DNA of 64,000 nucleotides from Caulobacter sp. RHG1 (GTDB taxonomy: Bacteria > Pseudomonadota > Alphaproteobacteria > Caulobacterales > Caulobacteraceae): the NCBI RefSeq assembly GCF_013181195.1, contig NZ_SMZP01000012.1, positions 1 through 64,000 of the forward strand, in the 5' to 3' direction. Made by a program: the position numbers and the translations under genes. Numbering within the stretch: the stretch's first letter is position 1; the number at the start of each line of letters is the position of its first letter. Of the stretch, positions 7,043 to 16,903 are shown piece by piece. The notes under the pieces are model-generated. The model did not search any database and was not told the DNA's origin. It worked only from the letters and a program-made list of their open reading frames with translations.

Positions 7043-7405
7043 GTGCAGCTCGCGATGACCACGATCGCCCTGCGCGCCGGCGCGCCGATCAAGGCCAAGC
7101 GCCCCATCCTTGGCCGGCTGCGGCGTCTGGTCGCCTACCTGCGTCGCTCGACGACAGGGGAGGGGGCCGGCTCGCCGTACGGCCCGCTGAGCGTCGGCGC
7201 GCTGATCGGCCAGCTGCAACGGTTCGATCCGGACATGCGCGTGATCATGCCCGGCGACATCGAAGATTGGTCGGACGTCTACGAGGCGGACCTGGATATC
7301 TTCTCGCCGCAGCGCCGCTATCCCCAACTGCTCGAACTGGCCGACGACGGTGACCCAAAGGCGATCCTGGTCGTCAGGCTCTTCGGGGCGCCGGACGGCG
7401 ACTAG
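7043..7405 (+). CDS. Hypothetical protein
   Basis: The 120-residue product has a basic N-terminal part (KAKRPILGRLRRLVAYLRR) and a conserved-looking core LSVGALIGQLQRFDPDMRVIMPG followed by an acidic region with EDWSDVYEADLD. The core pattern, a helix then DPDMxVxxPG, recurs in small uncharacterised proteins of mobile elements. No catalytic motif is visible. The GTG at 7043 is backed by GGGAG 7 bases upstream; an ATG four codons later is an alternative. Convergent with merR. Confidence 0.5.
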   Translation: MQLAMTTIALRAGAPIKAKRPILGRLRRLVAYLRRSTTGEGAGSPYGPLSVGALIGQLQRFDPDMRVIMPGDIEDWSDVYEADLDIFSPQRRYPQLLELADDGDPKAILVVRLFGAPDGD

Positions 7406-7485
7406 GCGTCGCTTCAATCACGCACGGGGCGTTGCGGGGCAGGCTGTGCTAAAAGTCGCAGCCGCCACGATCATATCGCAGCCGC

Positions 7486-7887
7486 TCAGGCGGCGCGGAG
7501 CGCCTCGATCAGCGGACAGCCTGGATCCTGCCCCGCGTCGCAAGCCCGCACCGAGTCGGCCAGCACCCGCTCCATCCGCTTCAGGTCGGCGATGCGCGTG
7601 CGCACGTCTTTCAGATGCGATGCGGCGAGGTTGCGCACCTCGGCGCAGGACGCGTGCCCGCCGCCTGCAAGGCCCAGCAGGGCGCGCACCTCGTCCAGCG
7701 TGAAGCCCAGCTCGCGGGCCCGTCGCACGAAGCCGAGGCGGCCCACGTCGTCCGCGCCATAGCTCCGGTAGCGGCCCCGCCGGGGCGGGGCCGGCATCAG
7801 GCCGATCCGCTCGTAGTAGCGGATCGTTTCGATGTTGCAGCCCGTGCGCCGGGACAGTTCGCCAATCGGAATCGCGGTATCCGCCAT
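7486..7887 (-). CDS. merR: Mercuric resistance operon regulator MerR
   Basis: The 133-residue product is a full-length MerR: an N-terminal winged HTH (IGELSRRTGCNIETIRYYER, residues 8-27), a dimerisation helix, and the three mercury-binding cysteines in the expected places (ASCAEV near residue 80, then RACDAGQDPGCPLIEAL near the C-terminus). MerR represses the mer promoter without Hg(II) and untwists its 19-bp spacer when Hg(II) binds. The ATG at 7887 gives the standard MerR length. It is divergent from merCTPAB across a classic operator. A close paralogue is at 39062. Confidence 0.93.
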   Translation of the reverse strand: MADTAIPIGELSRRTGCNIETIRYYERIGLMPAPPRRGRYRSYGADDVGRLGFVRRARELGFTLDEVRALLGLAGGGHASCAEVRNLAASHLKDVRTRIADLKRMERVLADSVRACDAGQDPGCPLIEALRAA

Positions 7888-7913
7888 GCTGTTCGCGCCT
7901 CTCAATTTTGGGC

Positions 7914-7944
7914 TTGAGTCTGTAGTCGCTACAGATCGTATGTA
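7914..7944 (+). promoter_or_regulatory. mer operator-promoter
   Basis: -35 TTGAGT (7914-7919) and -10 TATGTA (7939-7944) are separated by 19 bp, the long spacer typical of MerR-controlled promoters. The spacer carries the dyad CTGTAG-tcg-CTACAG (7920-7934). It faces merC and lies 27 bases from the merR start. The second merR locus has an almost identical site at 39012-39042. Confidence 0.88.
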
Positions 7945-8028
7945 GTGATCCTCAGCCCCCACGGGCAAGCTGCAGTCCTGATTGTAGCGTCGCTCTGACG
8001 GTTCCACGAAGTCGCCGAGGCTATTGCG

Positions 8029-8454
8029 ATGCCCATCCAGAATCCCCTCACCCGCGCGGCCGACAAGGCGGGCGTCATCGGCTCGATCGTCACCGCCATG
8101 GGCTGCGCGGCGTGCTTCCCGGCTCTTGCGAGCCTTGGCGCCGCGCTGGGCCTCGGGTTTCTGAGCCAGTACGAAGGCGTCTTTATTCGTTACCTCCTGC
8201 CGCTGTTCGCCGTGATCGCCCTCGTCGCCAACGTGGTCGGCGGACTTCGCCATCGCCGGTGGCCGCGAATGGCGCTGAGCGTCATCGGGCCGATCTTGGT
8301 GCTGGCGGCGGCTTTGCTCATGGCCACCCGCGGTTGGCCGACGGCGTGGCTCCTCTATCCCGGACTGACCTTGATGGTGGTCGTCGCGATCTGGGATCTC
8401 GCTGCACCGCCTCGCAATGCGCCCGCGCCACCCCGCGAAAGGGCTGTTTCCTAA
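8029..8454 (+). CDS. merC: Mercury transporter MerC
   Basis: The 141-residue inner-membrane protein is close to Tn21-type MerC: ADKAGVIGS then TAMGCAACFPALASLGAALG and FLSQYEG. The cysteine pair C25/C28 in the first membrane helix is the expected Hg(II)-binding site, and four hydrophobic helices are visible. MerC carries Hg(II) across the inner membrane to the reductase. It is the first gene after the mer promoter; merT follows 34 bases later. The tail lacks the Cys pair of some MerC proteins and is instead Pro/Arg-rich. Confidence 0.92.
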   Translation: MPIQNPLTRAADKAGVIGSIVTAMGCAACFPALASLGAALGLGFLSQYEGVFIRYLLPLFAVIALVANVVGGLRHRRWPRMALSVIGPILVLAAALLMATRGWPTAWLLYPGLTLMVVVAIWDLAAPPRNAPAPPRERAVS

Positions 8455-8488
8455 CGTGATGGCGGAGTTGATCGGAAGGAGAGTCGAC

Positions 8489-8839
8489 TTGTCAGAACCC
8501 AAAAGCGGCCGCAGTGCGTTGGCGCTAGGAGGCGTAGCCGCCATTCTGGCATCGACCTGTTGCCTCGGCCCGCTCGTCTTGGTCGCCCTCGGGTTCAGCG
8601 GCGCCTGGATCGGCAACCTGACCGCGCTGGAACCGTATCGTCCGTTGTTCATCGGCGCAGCGCTGATCGCCATGGTCTTCGCCTACCGCCGAATCTTTCG
8701 CCCGGCCCGCGCCTGCGAGCCCGGCGAAGTCTGCGCCGTGCCCACGGTCAGGACCACCTACAAGGTCATCTTCTGGGCGGTCGCAGCGCTCGTCCTTGTC
8801 GCGCTGGCGTTCCCCTACGTCCTGCCCCTGTTCTACTGA
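8489..8839 (+). CDS. merT: Mercuric transport protein MerT
   Basis: With the TTG start at 8489, the product is 116 residues, the normal MerT size. That start has an AAGGAG 7 bases upstream, whereas the longer frame would overlap merC. The vicinal pair CC at residues 24-25 in helix 1 (ASTCCLGP) and the second pair C76/C82 (RACEPGEVC) are those used by MerT to accept Hg(II) from MerP and pass it inward. Three membrane helices are predicted. It lies between merC and merP in the same operon. Confidence 0.93.
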   Translation: MSEPKSGRSALALGGVAAILASTCCLGPLVLVALGFSGAWIGNLTALEPYRPLFIGAALIAMVFAYRRIFRPARACEPGEVCAVPTVRTTYKVIFWAVAALVLVALAFPYVLPLFY

Positions 8840-8851
8840 AAGGAAGTCCCC

Positions 8852-9130
8852 ATGAAGACGCTCGTCTCCCTGATCGCCCTGATGGGCGCGCTCAGCTCGC
8901 CCGCGTGGGCCGCGACGAAGACGGTCACCCTGGCGGTGCCCGGCATGACCTGCGCGGCCTGCCCGATAACCGTCAAGACGGCGCTTGCCAAGGTCGACGG
9001 CGTCGAGAAAACCGAGGTCAGCTTCGAAAAGCGCGAGGCCGTCGTCTCCTACGATGACGCCAAGACCACGGTCGCCGCCCTGACCAAGGCGACGGCGGGC
9101 GCGGGCTACCCGTCCACCGTGAAGCGCTGA
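8852..9130 (+). CDS. merP: Periplasmic mercuric ion binding protein MerP
   Basis: The 92-residue product has a signal peptide (residues 1-20, ending SPAWA) followed by one HMA domain with the metal motif GMTCAACP (Cys 34 and 37). MerP captures Hg(II) in the periplasm and hands it to MerT. AAGGAA precedes the ATG, and the gene sits 12 bases after merT and 12 before merA. No unusual features. Confidence 0.93.
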   Translation: MKTLVSLIALMGALSSPAWAATKTVTLAVPGMTCAACPITVKTALAKVDGVEKTEVSFEKREAVVSYDDAKTTVAALTKATAGAGYPSTVKR

Positions 9131-10783
<1,653 letters not shown>

Positions 10784-10817
10784 AGGTTCAGTTTGGGTGG
10801 CGAGCGGAGCGCGCGTG

Positions 10818-11597
10818 ATGACGACGCCCACCTCACACGCTGAAGCCACCGGATGGCCCGCCGTCGAGTTTCGAGGCGGCGTGATCATCCCAGACTGGGG
10901 AGCGGTCACGACACCACAGGCCCAAAACGCCCTGAGGGCCGTCGTCGAGGCCTTCATCGGCCCCAAGTGGGATGGGCTGGATGAGACCGAGAGCCGAATC
11001 CACGGCATCGTCCTGAGCGCCTACGCCATGAGCGGGCACGCTCCGGAGGCCGCGGACGTCGCCGCCGGGGCCGGACTCGCCATCGCTGAGACCGACAGCG
11101 TGCTGCGGCGTCTGGCCGGGCGCGACCTCCTCATTCTCAACGTTGCCGGCCGGATAGGCGGCGCCTATCCGTTCACCGATGGTCCGACTGAGCATCACGT
11201 CGAGACCGGCGGGCTCTCCGTGGGCGCCATGTGCGCCATCGACGCGCTCGGCGTCGGGGCGATGCTGGAGCGCGACATCACCGTCCGCTCGGCGTGCCGT
11301 CAGTGCGCCCGTGCGCTCGCCATCCACACACGGAGCCACGGCCGCCAACTGGATCAGGTCGAGCCTTCGGGGATCGTCGTCTGGTCCGGCCATCGCTACG
11401 CCGCCGGTTGCGCGGCGTCTTCGCTCTGCACCCTGCAGGCCTTCTTCTGCGATGACGCTCACCTGGAGACCTGGCGCACGAACAGCCTGGCCGCCGGTCA
11501 GGACGGGGTGCGCCTGAGCCTGTCCGAAGCGCTGGAGGTCGGCCGCGCGATCTTCGCGCCGATGCGGATGGAGTTGCGGCCATGGCCTACGACCTGA
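10818..11597 (+). CDS. merB: Alkylmercury (organomercurial) lyase MerB
   Basis: MerB cleaves the carbon-mercury bond of organomercurials and passes Hg(II) to MerA. The catalytic set is visible: AMCAIDALG supplies the first Cys and the Asp, and FFCDDAHLETW supplies the second Cys, with YPFTDGPTEHHV just upstream as in the family. The ATG at 10818 is preferred (GGAG 9 bases upstream), giving 259 residues; a GTG at 10797 would add seven. The N-terminus is longer than the classic 212-residue R831 enzyme, as in many alphaproteobacterial forms. Its end overlaps the next gene by 16 bases. Presence of merB makes this a broad-spectrum operon. Confidence 0.92.
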   Translation: MTTPTSHAEATGWPAVEFRGGVIIPDWGAVTTPQAQNALRAVVEAFIGPKWDGLDETESRIHGIVLSAYAMSGHAPEAADVAAGAGLAIAETDSVLRRLAGRDLLILNVAGRIGGAYPFTDGPTEHHVETGGLSVGAMCAIDALGVGAMLERDITVRSACRQCARALAIHTRSHGRQLDQVEPSGIVVWSGHRYAAGCAASSLCTLQAFFCDDAHLETWRTNSLAAGQDGVRLSLSEALEVGRAIFAPMRMELRPWPTT

Positions 11598-12925
11598 TCG
11601 TCATCGGCAGCGGCACGGCGGCCCAGGTTGCCGTTGCGAAGGTCCGCGCCGCCGGCTGGTCCGTCGCCGTGATCGATCACCGGCCGTTCGGCGGCACGTG
11701 CGCGCTCCGCGGCTGCGATCCCAAGAAGATGCTGGTAAGCGGCGAGGAAGCGATCGACGCGGCCAGGCGCATGGCCGGGCATGGCGTCGAAGGCGCCCTA
11801 GCGATCGACTGGCCCGGCCTGATGGGGTTCAAGCGGACCTTCACCGATCCCATTCCCGCCAAACAAGAACATCGCTACGCCGAGTTGGGCGTCGACGCCG
11901 TCCACGGGCTCGCCCGCTTCGCCGCCCCAGACACGATCGAGGTGGACGGCCGGACCTTGCAGGCCCGCCACGTGCTGATCGCTACCGGGGCGCGGCCGAT
12001 CCCGCTTGGCATCCCGGGCGAGGGACTGGTCGTCACGAGCGACACCTTCATGGAGCTTGAACGCCTCCCGCGCCGGATCGTGCTGATCGGCGGCGGCTAC
12101 GTCGCCGCCGAATTCTCGCACCTGGCGGCGCGCGCCGGGGCCGAGGTCACCATCCTGCAACGGCCTGCGCGGCTGCTGCCGAATTTCGATCCCGACCTGG
12201 TCGGCTGGCTCATGCCGCGCTTCCATGAACTCCGCATCGCCGTCGAGACCGGCGCTACGGTCACCCGTGTCGAGCCGGTCCAGGGCGGCCTGCTAGTCCA
12301 TGCCAGCCGTCCGGGCGCGCCGGACCTCGCTGTCCCGGCCGAACTGGTGGTGCACGCCGCAGGCCGCGGGCCCGACCTCGACGCATTGGACCTCGCGGCG
12401 GGCCAGGTCACCGTGCGCGACGGCCGCATGCAGCTAAACGACCATCTGCAAAGCGTCTCCAACCCGCGGGTCTATGCCGCTGGCGACGCGGCCGGCGTCG
12501 GGCCGCCCCTGACGCCGGTCTCCAGCCACGACGCCAGGGTGGTGGCCGCCAACCTGTTGGACGGCACGTCGCGCAAGCCGGACTATCGCGGGGTCCCGAG
12601 CGTTGCCTTCACCGTGCCGCCGATCGCCGCAGTCGGACTCTCGGAGGCGGAGGCCCGTCGCCGCGGGCTGGTGTTCCGCATCAACGCCGCCTCGACGCCG
12701 GACTGGTTCACCGCCCGCCGCTTGGCCGAGCGGGTCTACGGCCACAAGGTGCTGATCGAGGAGCACAGTGACCTGGTCCTCGGCGCGCATCTTGTGGGGC
12801 CGGGCGCCGACGAGGTGATCAACCTCTTCGGCCTGGCGATCCGCCACGGCCTGACCGCCGCCGACCTTCGCTCCACCATGTTCGCCTATCCGACCGGCGC
12901 ATCGGACCTGGGTTACATGCTGTAG
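11582..12925 (+). CDS. FAD/NAD(P)-dependent disulfide oxidoreductase, MerA-like
   Basis: The 447-residue protein is a two-dinucleotide-fold disulfide reductase: FAD site IGSGTAAQVA (residues 8-17), redox pair in GGTCALRGCDPKK (Cys 39 and 44), a second GGGYVAAEFSHLAARAG fold and a C-terminal dimerisation domain (HLVGPGADEVINLFGLAI). It lacks the N-terminal HMA domain and the C-terminal CysCys of mercuric reductase, so it is not MerA. The CALRGCDPKK form is common in an uncharacterised glutathione-reductase-like group. It overlaps merB and ends the operon. It may restore thiol pools during mercury stress; the substrate is unknown. Confidence 0.8.
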   Translation: MAYDLIVIGSGTAAQVAVAKVRAAGWSVAVIDHRPFGGTCALRGCDPKKMLVSGEEAIDAARRMAGHGVEGALAIDWPGLMGFKRTFTDPIPAKQEHRYAELGVDAVHGLARFAAPDTIEVDGRTLQARHVLIATGARPIPLGIPGEGLVVTSDTFMELERLPRRIVLIGGGYVAAEFSHLAARAGAEVTILQRPARLLPNFDPDLVGWLMPRFHELRIAVETGATVTRVEPVQGGLLVHASRPGAPDLAVPAELVVHAAGRGPDLDALDLAAGQVTVRDGRMQLNDHLQSVSNPRVYAAGDAAGVGPPLTPVSSHDARVVAANLLDGTSRKPDYRGVPSVAFTVPPIAAVGLSEAEARRRGLVFRINAASTPDWFTARRLAERVYGHKVLIEEHSDLVLGAHLVGPGADEVINLFGLAIRHGLTAADLRSTMFAYPTGASDLGYML

Positions 12926-13062
12926 CGCTCGCCAATGCCTTAGACTGAAGGCCCTCGGCCGATGTAGGAAAATCTCAGTGTACGAACGCAAGACTGTGAC
13001 TACGTCTGTCCGAGAGGCGCGAACACTACTAGAATCTACACCTGATTAAGGCCTGCCCTGAG

Positions 13063-14490
13063 GTGTTCGTGAGCTTTATCGAAGGAACAGAACGCGGTCA
13101 GGCCAGCCTGCTTCCGCCTTGCCTCGACGATTATGTCGCCCCGGACGCGCTCGTGCGCATCGTCGATGCGTTCGTCGCCAGTCTCGACCTGACTGAACTG
13201 GGTTTTGGCCGCACCGTCGCCGCGTCCACCGGCCGTCCTGGTTACCGCCCGGGCGACATGCTCAGGCTCTATATCTGGGGCTATCTCAACCAGCTCCGAT
13301 CCTCGCGCCATCTGGAACGCGCATGCACTCGCGACCTTGAAGCGCTCTGGTTGCTCCGCCGATTGGCCCCAGACTACCGCACGATCGCCGCCTTCCGGCA
13401 CGACAACCCGGAAGCCATCATCGCTTCGAGCGCCGCCTTTATTCAGTTCTGCAGGGAAGCCGGCCTGATCAGCGGCCGTCTCGTCGCGCTGGATGGGACC
13501 AAGATGCGCGCGGTCGCCAGCTCCAAGAATATCGCCGGCGCAGATCGGCTTGCGCGCGACCTGGCGCACACGGAAAAGGAGATCGGCTACTACCTGGACC
13601 GGCTCGACATCATGGACGAGGCGTCGGCCAAGGGCTTCGACGATCAGCCGAAGCACCGCCAGGCGTTTACGGATGCAATCGCCGCTCTGCGCCGCCGAAA
13701 GGATCGTCTTGTGCGCCGCCAGCAGGTTTTGGCGGATCGCGATGAGAAGGTGCTCGTTTTCGGCGAGCCTGACGCCAAGCCTATGGGCTACGGCCGCGCG
13801 CCCAAGTTCCCTGCGTACAACATGCAAAGCGTCGTCGATGTCGACAGCGGACTGATCATTCATCACGACGTCGCCAACGAGGCGAACGACAGCCAACTCC
13901 TTCACCCCATGTCGCTGGCGGCGATGGAGGTGTTGGAGATCGACCGGCTCAAAATCCTGGCCGATGGCGGCTACTCGAACGCCCAGGCTGTCGCCGAATG
14001 TGAGCGTGACAACATCGAGGTGGCTGCGCCGATCAAGCGTGGCGCGATGAGCTCCGACTTCTTCCGGCCGATCCAGTTTACCTACGATGAAGTGTCCGAC
14101 ACCATCCGATGTCCGGCCGGCGAGACCCTGAGGCCGTCGGGCAAGCACACGCGCAACCGCGCCATCCGATACCGAACGTCCACGTGCAAGGACTGTCGAC
14201 TGAAATCCCGATGCACGCCCGGCGCCCAGAGGACGATCCATCGACTTTTCGATCAGGCGGCCCTCGATCGGATGGAGGCTAGGATCTACGCCGATCCGAG
14301 CTTGATGGTGACGCGCCGATGTACTGTTGAGCACCCGTTCGGCACGATTAAGCGAATGTCGGGCGGCGGCAGATTCCTCACACGAGGGCTCAGAGCGGTG
14401 AAAGCGGAGGCCGCGCTCTCGATCTTGGCTTTCAACATCCTCCACGCGGTGAACGCCTTCGGTGCGGAGCGTCTAACGCCAGCGGCCTGA
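13063..14490 (+). CDS. IS1182 family transposase
   Basis: The 475-residue DDE transposase matches the IS1182 family: FIEGTERGQASLLPPCLDDYV at the start, a DUF772-type N-terminal domain (YRPGDMLRLYIWGYLNQLRSS), the catalytic blocks LDGTKMRA and LADGGYSN, and a C-terminal VEHPFGTIKRMSGGGRFL block with the Glu. A Cys cluster (STCKDCRLKSRC) precedes the last block, as in the family. The frame is intact, so the element could be active. The start is GTG. I could not define terminal inverted repeats or a target duplication; the element should lie within about 12926-14596. It separates the mer operon from the exonuclease/imu region. Confidence 0.9.
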   Translation: MFVSFIEGTERGQASLLPPCLDDYVAPDALVRIVDAFVASLDLTELGFGRTVAASTGRPGYRPGDMLRLYIWGYLNQLRSSRHLERACTRDLEALWLLRRLAPDYRTIAAFRHDNPEAIIASSAAFIQFCREAGLISGRLVALDGTKMRAVASSKNIAGADRLARDLAHTEKEIGYYLDRLDIMDEASAKGFDDQPKHRQAFTDAIAALRRRKDRLVRRQQVLADRDEKVLVFGEPDAKPMGYGRAPKFPAYNMQSVVDVDSGLIIHHDVANEANDSQLLHPMSLAAMEVLEIDRLKILADGGYSNAQAVAECERDNIEVAAPIKRGAMSSDFFRPIQFTYDEVSDTIRCPAGETLRPSGKHTRNRAIRYRTSTCKDCRLKSRCTPGAQRTIHRLFDQAALDRMEARIYADPSLMVTRRCTVEHPFGTIKRMSGGGRFLTRGLRAVKAEAALSILAFNILHAVNAFGAERLTPAA

Positions 14491-14596
14491 GCCGCACGGC
14501 GCTTCGCTGCAGTCGCCGGTGCTCTGTGCCGCCGAGTTTTGGCACAGCCTGGGGGTGTCCCCGCAGAGGGGGTAGATTGAACCTTGTGGCTCAAGC

Positions 14597-14956
14597 TCAG
14601 GGGGAGGCCTCCCCCGTCTGGCTCAAGGCCTCGAACCACTGCGCATAGGGCGTGTTCTTCACAAGCCGACGATTGAAATCAGGCGCGCCGTCCGACCACC
14701 AGACAGGCACTCGCTCGCCGAGTCCTCGCTTGGCTTCATCCACCCTGGACCGCGCCAGCGCCTTGCCCTCTTCATCGTCGTGCCGCCCCGCCGCTCCCAC
14801 CTCGCGTCGAGCGTCCATCAGCGCCTTGACTAGGCTTTCGCGAACATGCGGATCCAGCCCGGGATTGGACAGCCGCCACAGCCGCCCCTTGACCACGAAG
14901 TAGCGACCATCGGGCGTCGTTGGATAGGCGCTTGGGGTCTTGGAAGTCTGGCTCAT
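14597..14956 (-). CDS. Conserved hypothetical protein
   Basis: The 119-residue protein has a pattern I know only from uncharacterised alphaproteobacterial proteins: PDGRYFVVKGRLWRLSNPGL at residues 15-34, a Lys/Arg/Ala-rich helix, GERVPVWWSDGAPDFNRR and VKNTPYAQWF. It is soluble and basic, with no catalytic motif I can name. Its ATG overlaps the exonuclease gene stop by four bases (ATGA), so it is the second gene of a coupled pair. Confidence 0.75.
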   Translation of the reverse strand: MSQTSKTPSAYPTTPDGRYFVVKGRLWRLSNPGLDPHVRESLVKALMDARREVGAAGRHDDEEGKALARSRVDEAKRGLGERVPVWWSDGAPDFNRRLVKNTPYAQWFEALSQTGEASP

Positions 14957-15726
14957 CGGTCGATCACGATCCAGGCTGGAGCATGATCACTGGCGTTCGC
15001 CTCTGCCCGCACCCAGCGATCCACGCCGCCGGCCACCAGATCGTCGACCAAGCTCGTCGATATCAAGAGGTGATCCAGTCGCATCCCGTGATCAGTCTCC
15101 CAGCGGTTTCGAAGATAGGACCAGAAGGTCCACAGCGGCCCCACCGGGTGCATCGCCCGCAAGGCGTCGGTTCACCCCTGGCTAAGCAAACGCTGAAAGG
15201 CCGCGCGGCTCTCGGGCCGAAGCAGCGCGTTGCCGGCGTAAGAATGCTTTGGGTAGATGTCGGCGTCGGTGGGGATGACGTTGTAGTCGCCGGCTAGCAC
15301 CACCGGAGCCCCACTGGCCATGAGGTCGGCGGCGTGGTCGATGAAGCGCTCGAACCAGTCAAGCTTGTAGTCGAACTTGGGACCTGGCGCCGGATTGCCA
15401 TTGGGCAGGTAGAGACTGGCGATCAGCACCCCGCCCACGGCCGCCTCGATATAGCGGGCCTGGCGGTCGCCTGTGTCGCCCGGAAGCCGCGTGCGGGTCA
15501 CCACCGGCTCGACACCCCGGGCCAAGATCGCCACGCCGTTCCAGGTCCGCTCACCAGACCATGCGGCGTGGTAGCCCATCTGCTCCAACGGCTGGGCCGG
15601 GAACGCGCCTTGCTCGGCCTTCAGCTCTTGAAGGCAGACCACATCGGGCTCTTCCTGGGCCAGCCAGTCGATCAGGTTGTCCAGCCGGCCAACGACGTTG
15701 TTGATGTTGAAGGTCGCGATTTTCAT
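14953..15726 (-). pseudogene. Exonuclease III (xth), interrupted by an in-frame stop
   Basis: The reading frame encodes an AP endonuclease/exonuclease III: MKIATFNINNVVGRLDNLI, CLQELKAE with the metal-binding Glu, GDYNVIPTDADIYPK with the catalytic Asp/Asn, and near the end SDHAPAWIVID with the catalytic Asp-His. At 15172-15174 the frame has TGA in the context LLSQG-stop-TDALRAMHP, where homologues have Trp (TGG), so a single G-to-A change explains it. The downstream part stays in frame to 14953. Translation would stop at residue 184 and lose the catalytic His, so this is probably a recent pseudogene unless the stop is a sequencing error or is read through. Confidence 0.82.
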
Positions 15727-15885
15727 CGCCGCGCCGGCCCAACGGCTTGCTGATCACCAAAGGAATGGTCGCGGAAGGTCATCGGACCTGAACGCCGCAG
15801 CAGCGCTTTGGCTCAAGGATGCAGACCTCGCTCGATCTTTGCCGCCGCCGCGAGAGCCGCTAAGGTCGCAGCATGCGCACATGCG

Positions 15886-16191
15886 ATGGGCCACGATGAG
15901 GCCCTGCAAAGGACAAGCCCAGTGACCCAAGCCCGCTTCGAAGCCCAGGTCCTGAAGATCGCCGCTCTCGTCGGCGGCTCCCTGTCCCAAGCGCGGTTTC
16001 TGTTCCAGGACCTCTCGGTGGAGGCGGCGTACTGCGCCTCGCGCCACCGCATCGCCTTCACCAAAGCGCTAGACGCCGCCGTGGCCGCCTTCGCGGTCGA
16101 ATATCTGCGCTCGCGCGACAGCGCCCTGGCCCACAACGCCGCGTGCGCGCGACTGGAGGCTATGGCGCTTTTGAAGAAGACCGCGCGCTAG
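15886..16191 (+). CDS. Hypothetical protein
   Basis: The product is about 101 residues from the ATG at 15886. It is alanine-rich and helical (EAQVLKIAALVGGSLSQARF, then FTKALDAAVAAFAVEYLRS) with a basic end. The start is uncertain: no good ribosome binding site precedes it, and a GTG at 15921 is possible. I recognise no domain. It converges with the next gene, and their stop codons overlap in CTAG. Confidence 0.4.
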   Translation: MGHDEALQRTSPVTQARFEAQVLKIAALVGGSLSQARFLFQDLSVEAAYCASRHRIAFTKALDAAVAAFAVEYLRSRDSALAHNAACARLEAMALLKKTAR

Positions 16192-16505
16192 CCGGCCAAC
16201 TTCGCCAGCGCGGGAAATTGCGCTTTCAGAGACCGGGCCACCGGGATGATCCGGGCCCGTCGCGACGGCTCCTCATCGCAAAGAACGCCGACCAGGCGCA
16301 CGACCAGATCAAGATCGGGGCTTCGCAGGCGCGCGCGTTGGCCCTCTAGTCGAACGCGCCAACCGCCGCCGCCCGGCGGGAAGTCGTCGATCGCGCGCTC
16401 GACGTCATCACGCAGCACCGCCAGGCGGTCGGCAAGGCCGACGTCCATGGCCGCCTGCAAAAAGGTCGAGAGGTCGGGCTGCACGGCGTCTCGCTTACAA
16501 AGCAA
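16188..16505 (-). CDS. Hypothetical protein
   Basis: This open frame of 105 codons starts with TTG (or GTG at 16484). It encodes a helical, basic protein with DLSTFLQAAMDVGLADRL, a Gly/Pro-rich turn (DDFPPGGGGWRVRLEG) and SPDLDLVVRLVGVLCDEEPS. No domain is recognised and the start is not certain. It converges with the preceding gene and is divergent from the next. Confidence 0.4.
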   Translation of the reverse strand: MLCKRDAVQPDLSTFLQAAMDVGLADRLAVLRDDVERAIDDFPPGGGGWRVRLEGQRARLRSPDLDLVVRLVGVLCDEEPSRRARIIPVARSLKAQFPALAKLAG

Positions 16506-16571
16506 CGCTTAACGCGACGTCAGTGCGGTAGAAGGCGTGAGTTTTTTCAAGCCGGCGCCTATTATCGCCCC

Positions 16572-16886
16572 GTGAAGCAAACCCTCGATCTTGCCGGCGC
16601 ATCTGGCGCGACCTACCGCTTTAAGCTCGTCGAAGACCCCGCCGAGCTGCCCTCGGCGGCGGGCAACTTCGCCTATGTCCGCTGGCGCGGGTCTGCGCCC
16701 CAGGTGATGGGCTGCGGGGCGGTCAACAGCCTGCTCGATGCTATGCGCGACTGGGATTTGGCCGTCCGTGCTCACGGCGCCGAAGGTCTCTACGTGCGCC
16801 TGAACGTGGCCCGCTCGACCCGGGGCGAGGAGCACCAGGATCTCTTCGAAAAGCTGCGGCCGCCGATGCCGGCGCGCGACGAGTAG
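16572..16886 (+). CDS. Hypothetical protein
   Basis: The 104-residue product starts with GTG at 16572. The sequence YRFKLVEDPAELPSAAGNFAYVRW has a beta-rich look, followed by VMGCGAVNSLLDAMRDWDLAV and GLYVRLNVARSTRGEE. It resembles small uncharacterised Caulobacterales proteins. No catalytic motif or membrane segment is visible. It is convergent with dnaE2, 17 bases apart. Confidence 0.5.
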   Translation: MKQTLDLAGASGATYRFKLVEDPAELPSAAGNFAYVRWRGSAPQVMGCGAVNSLLDAMRDWDLAVRAHGAEGLYVRLNVARSTRGEEHQDLFEKLRPPMPARDE

Positions 16887-16903
16887 CTCCCCGGCAGTCG
16901 CGA

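Noticed and set aside
7939-7944. Possible alternative merR transcription signals in the mer operator
   Set aside because: Divergent merR promoter elements overlap the operator and cannot be assigned with confidence by eye.
12926-14596. Weak similarity between GACTGTGAC near 12990 and the reverse complement of GTTTTGGCACAGCC near 14540, as IS terminal repeats
   Set aside because: Only about 9 of the first 12 positions agree, and no target duplication was found.
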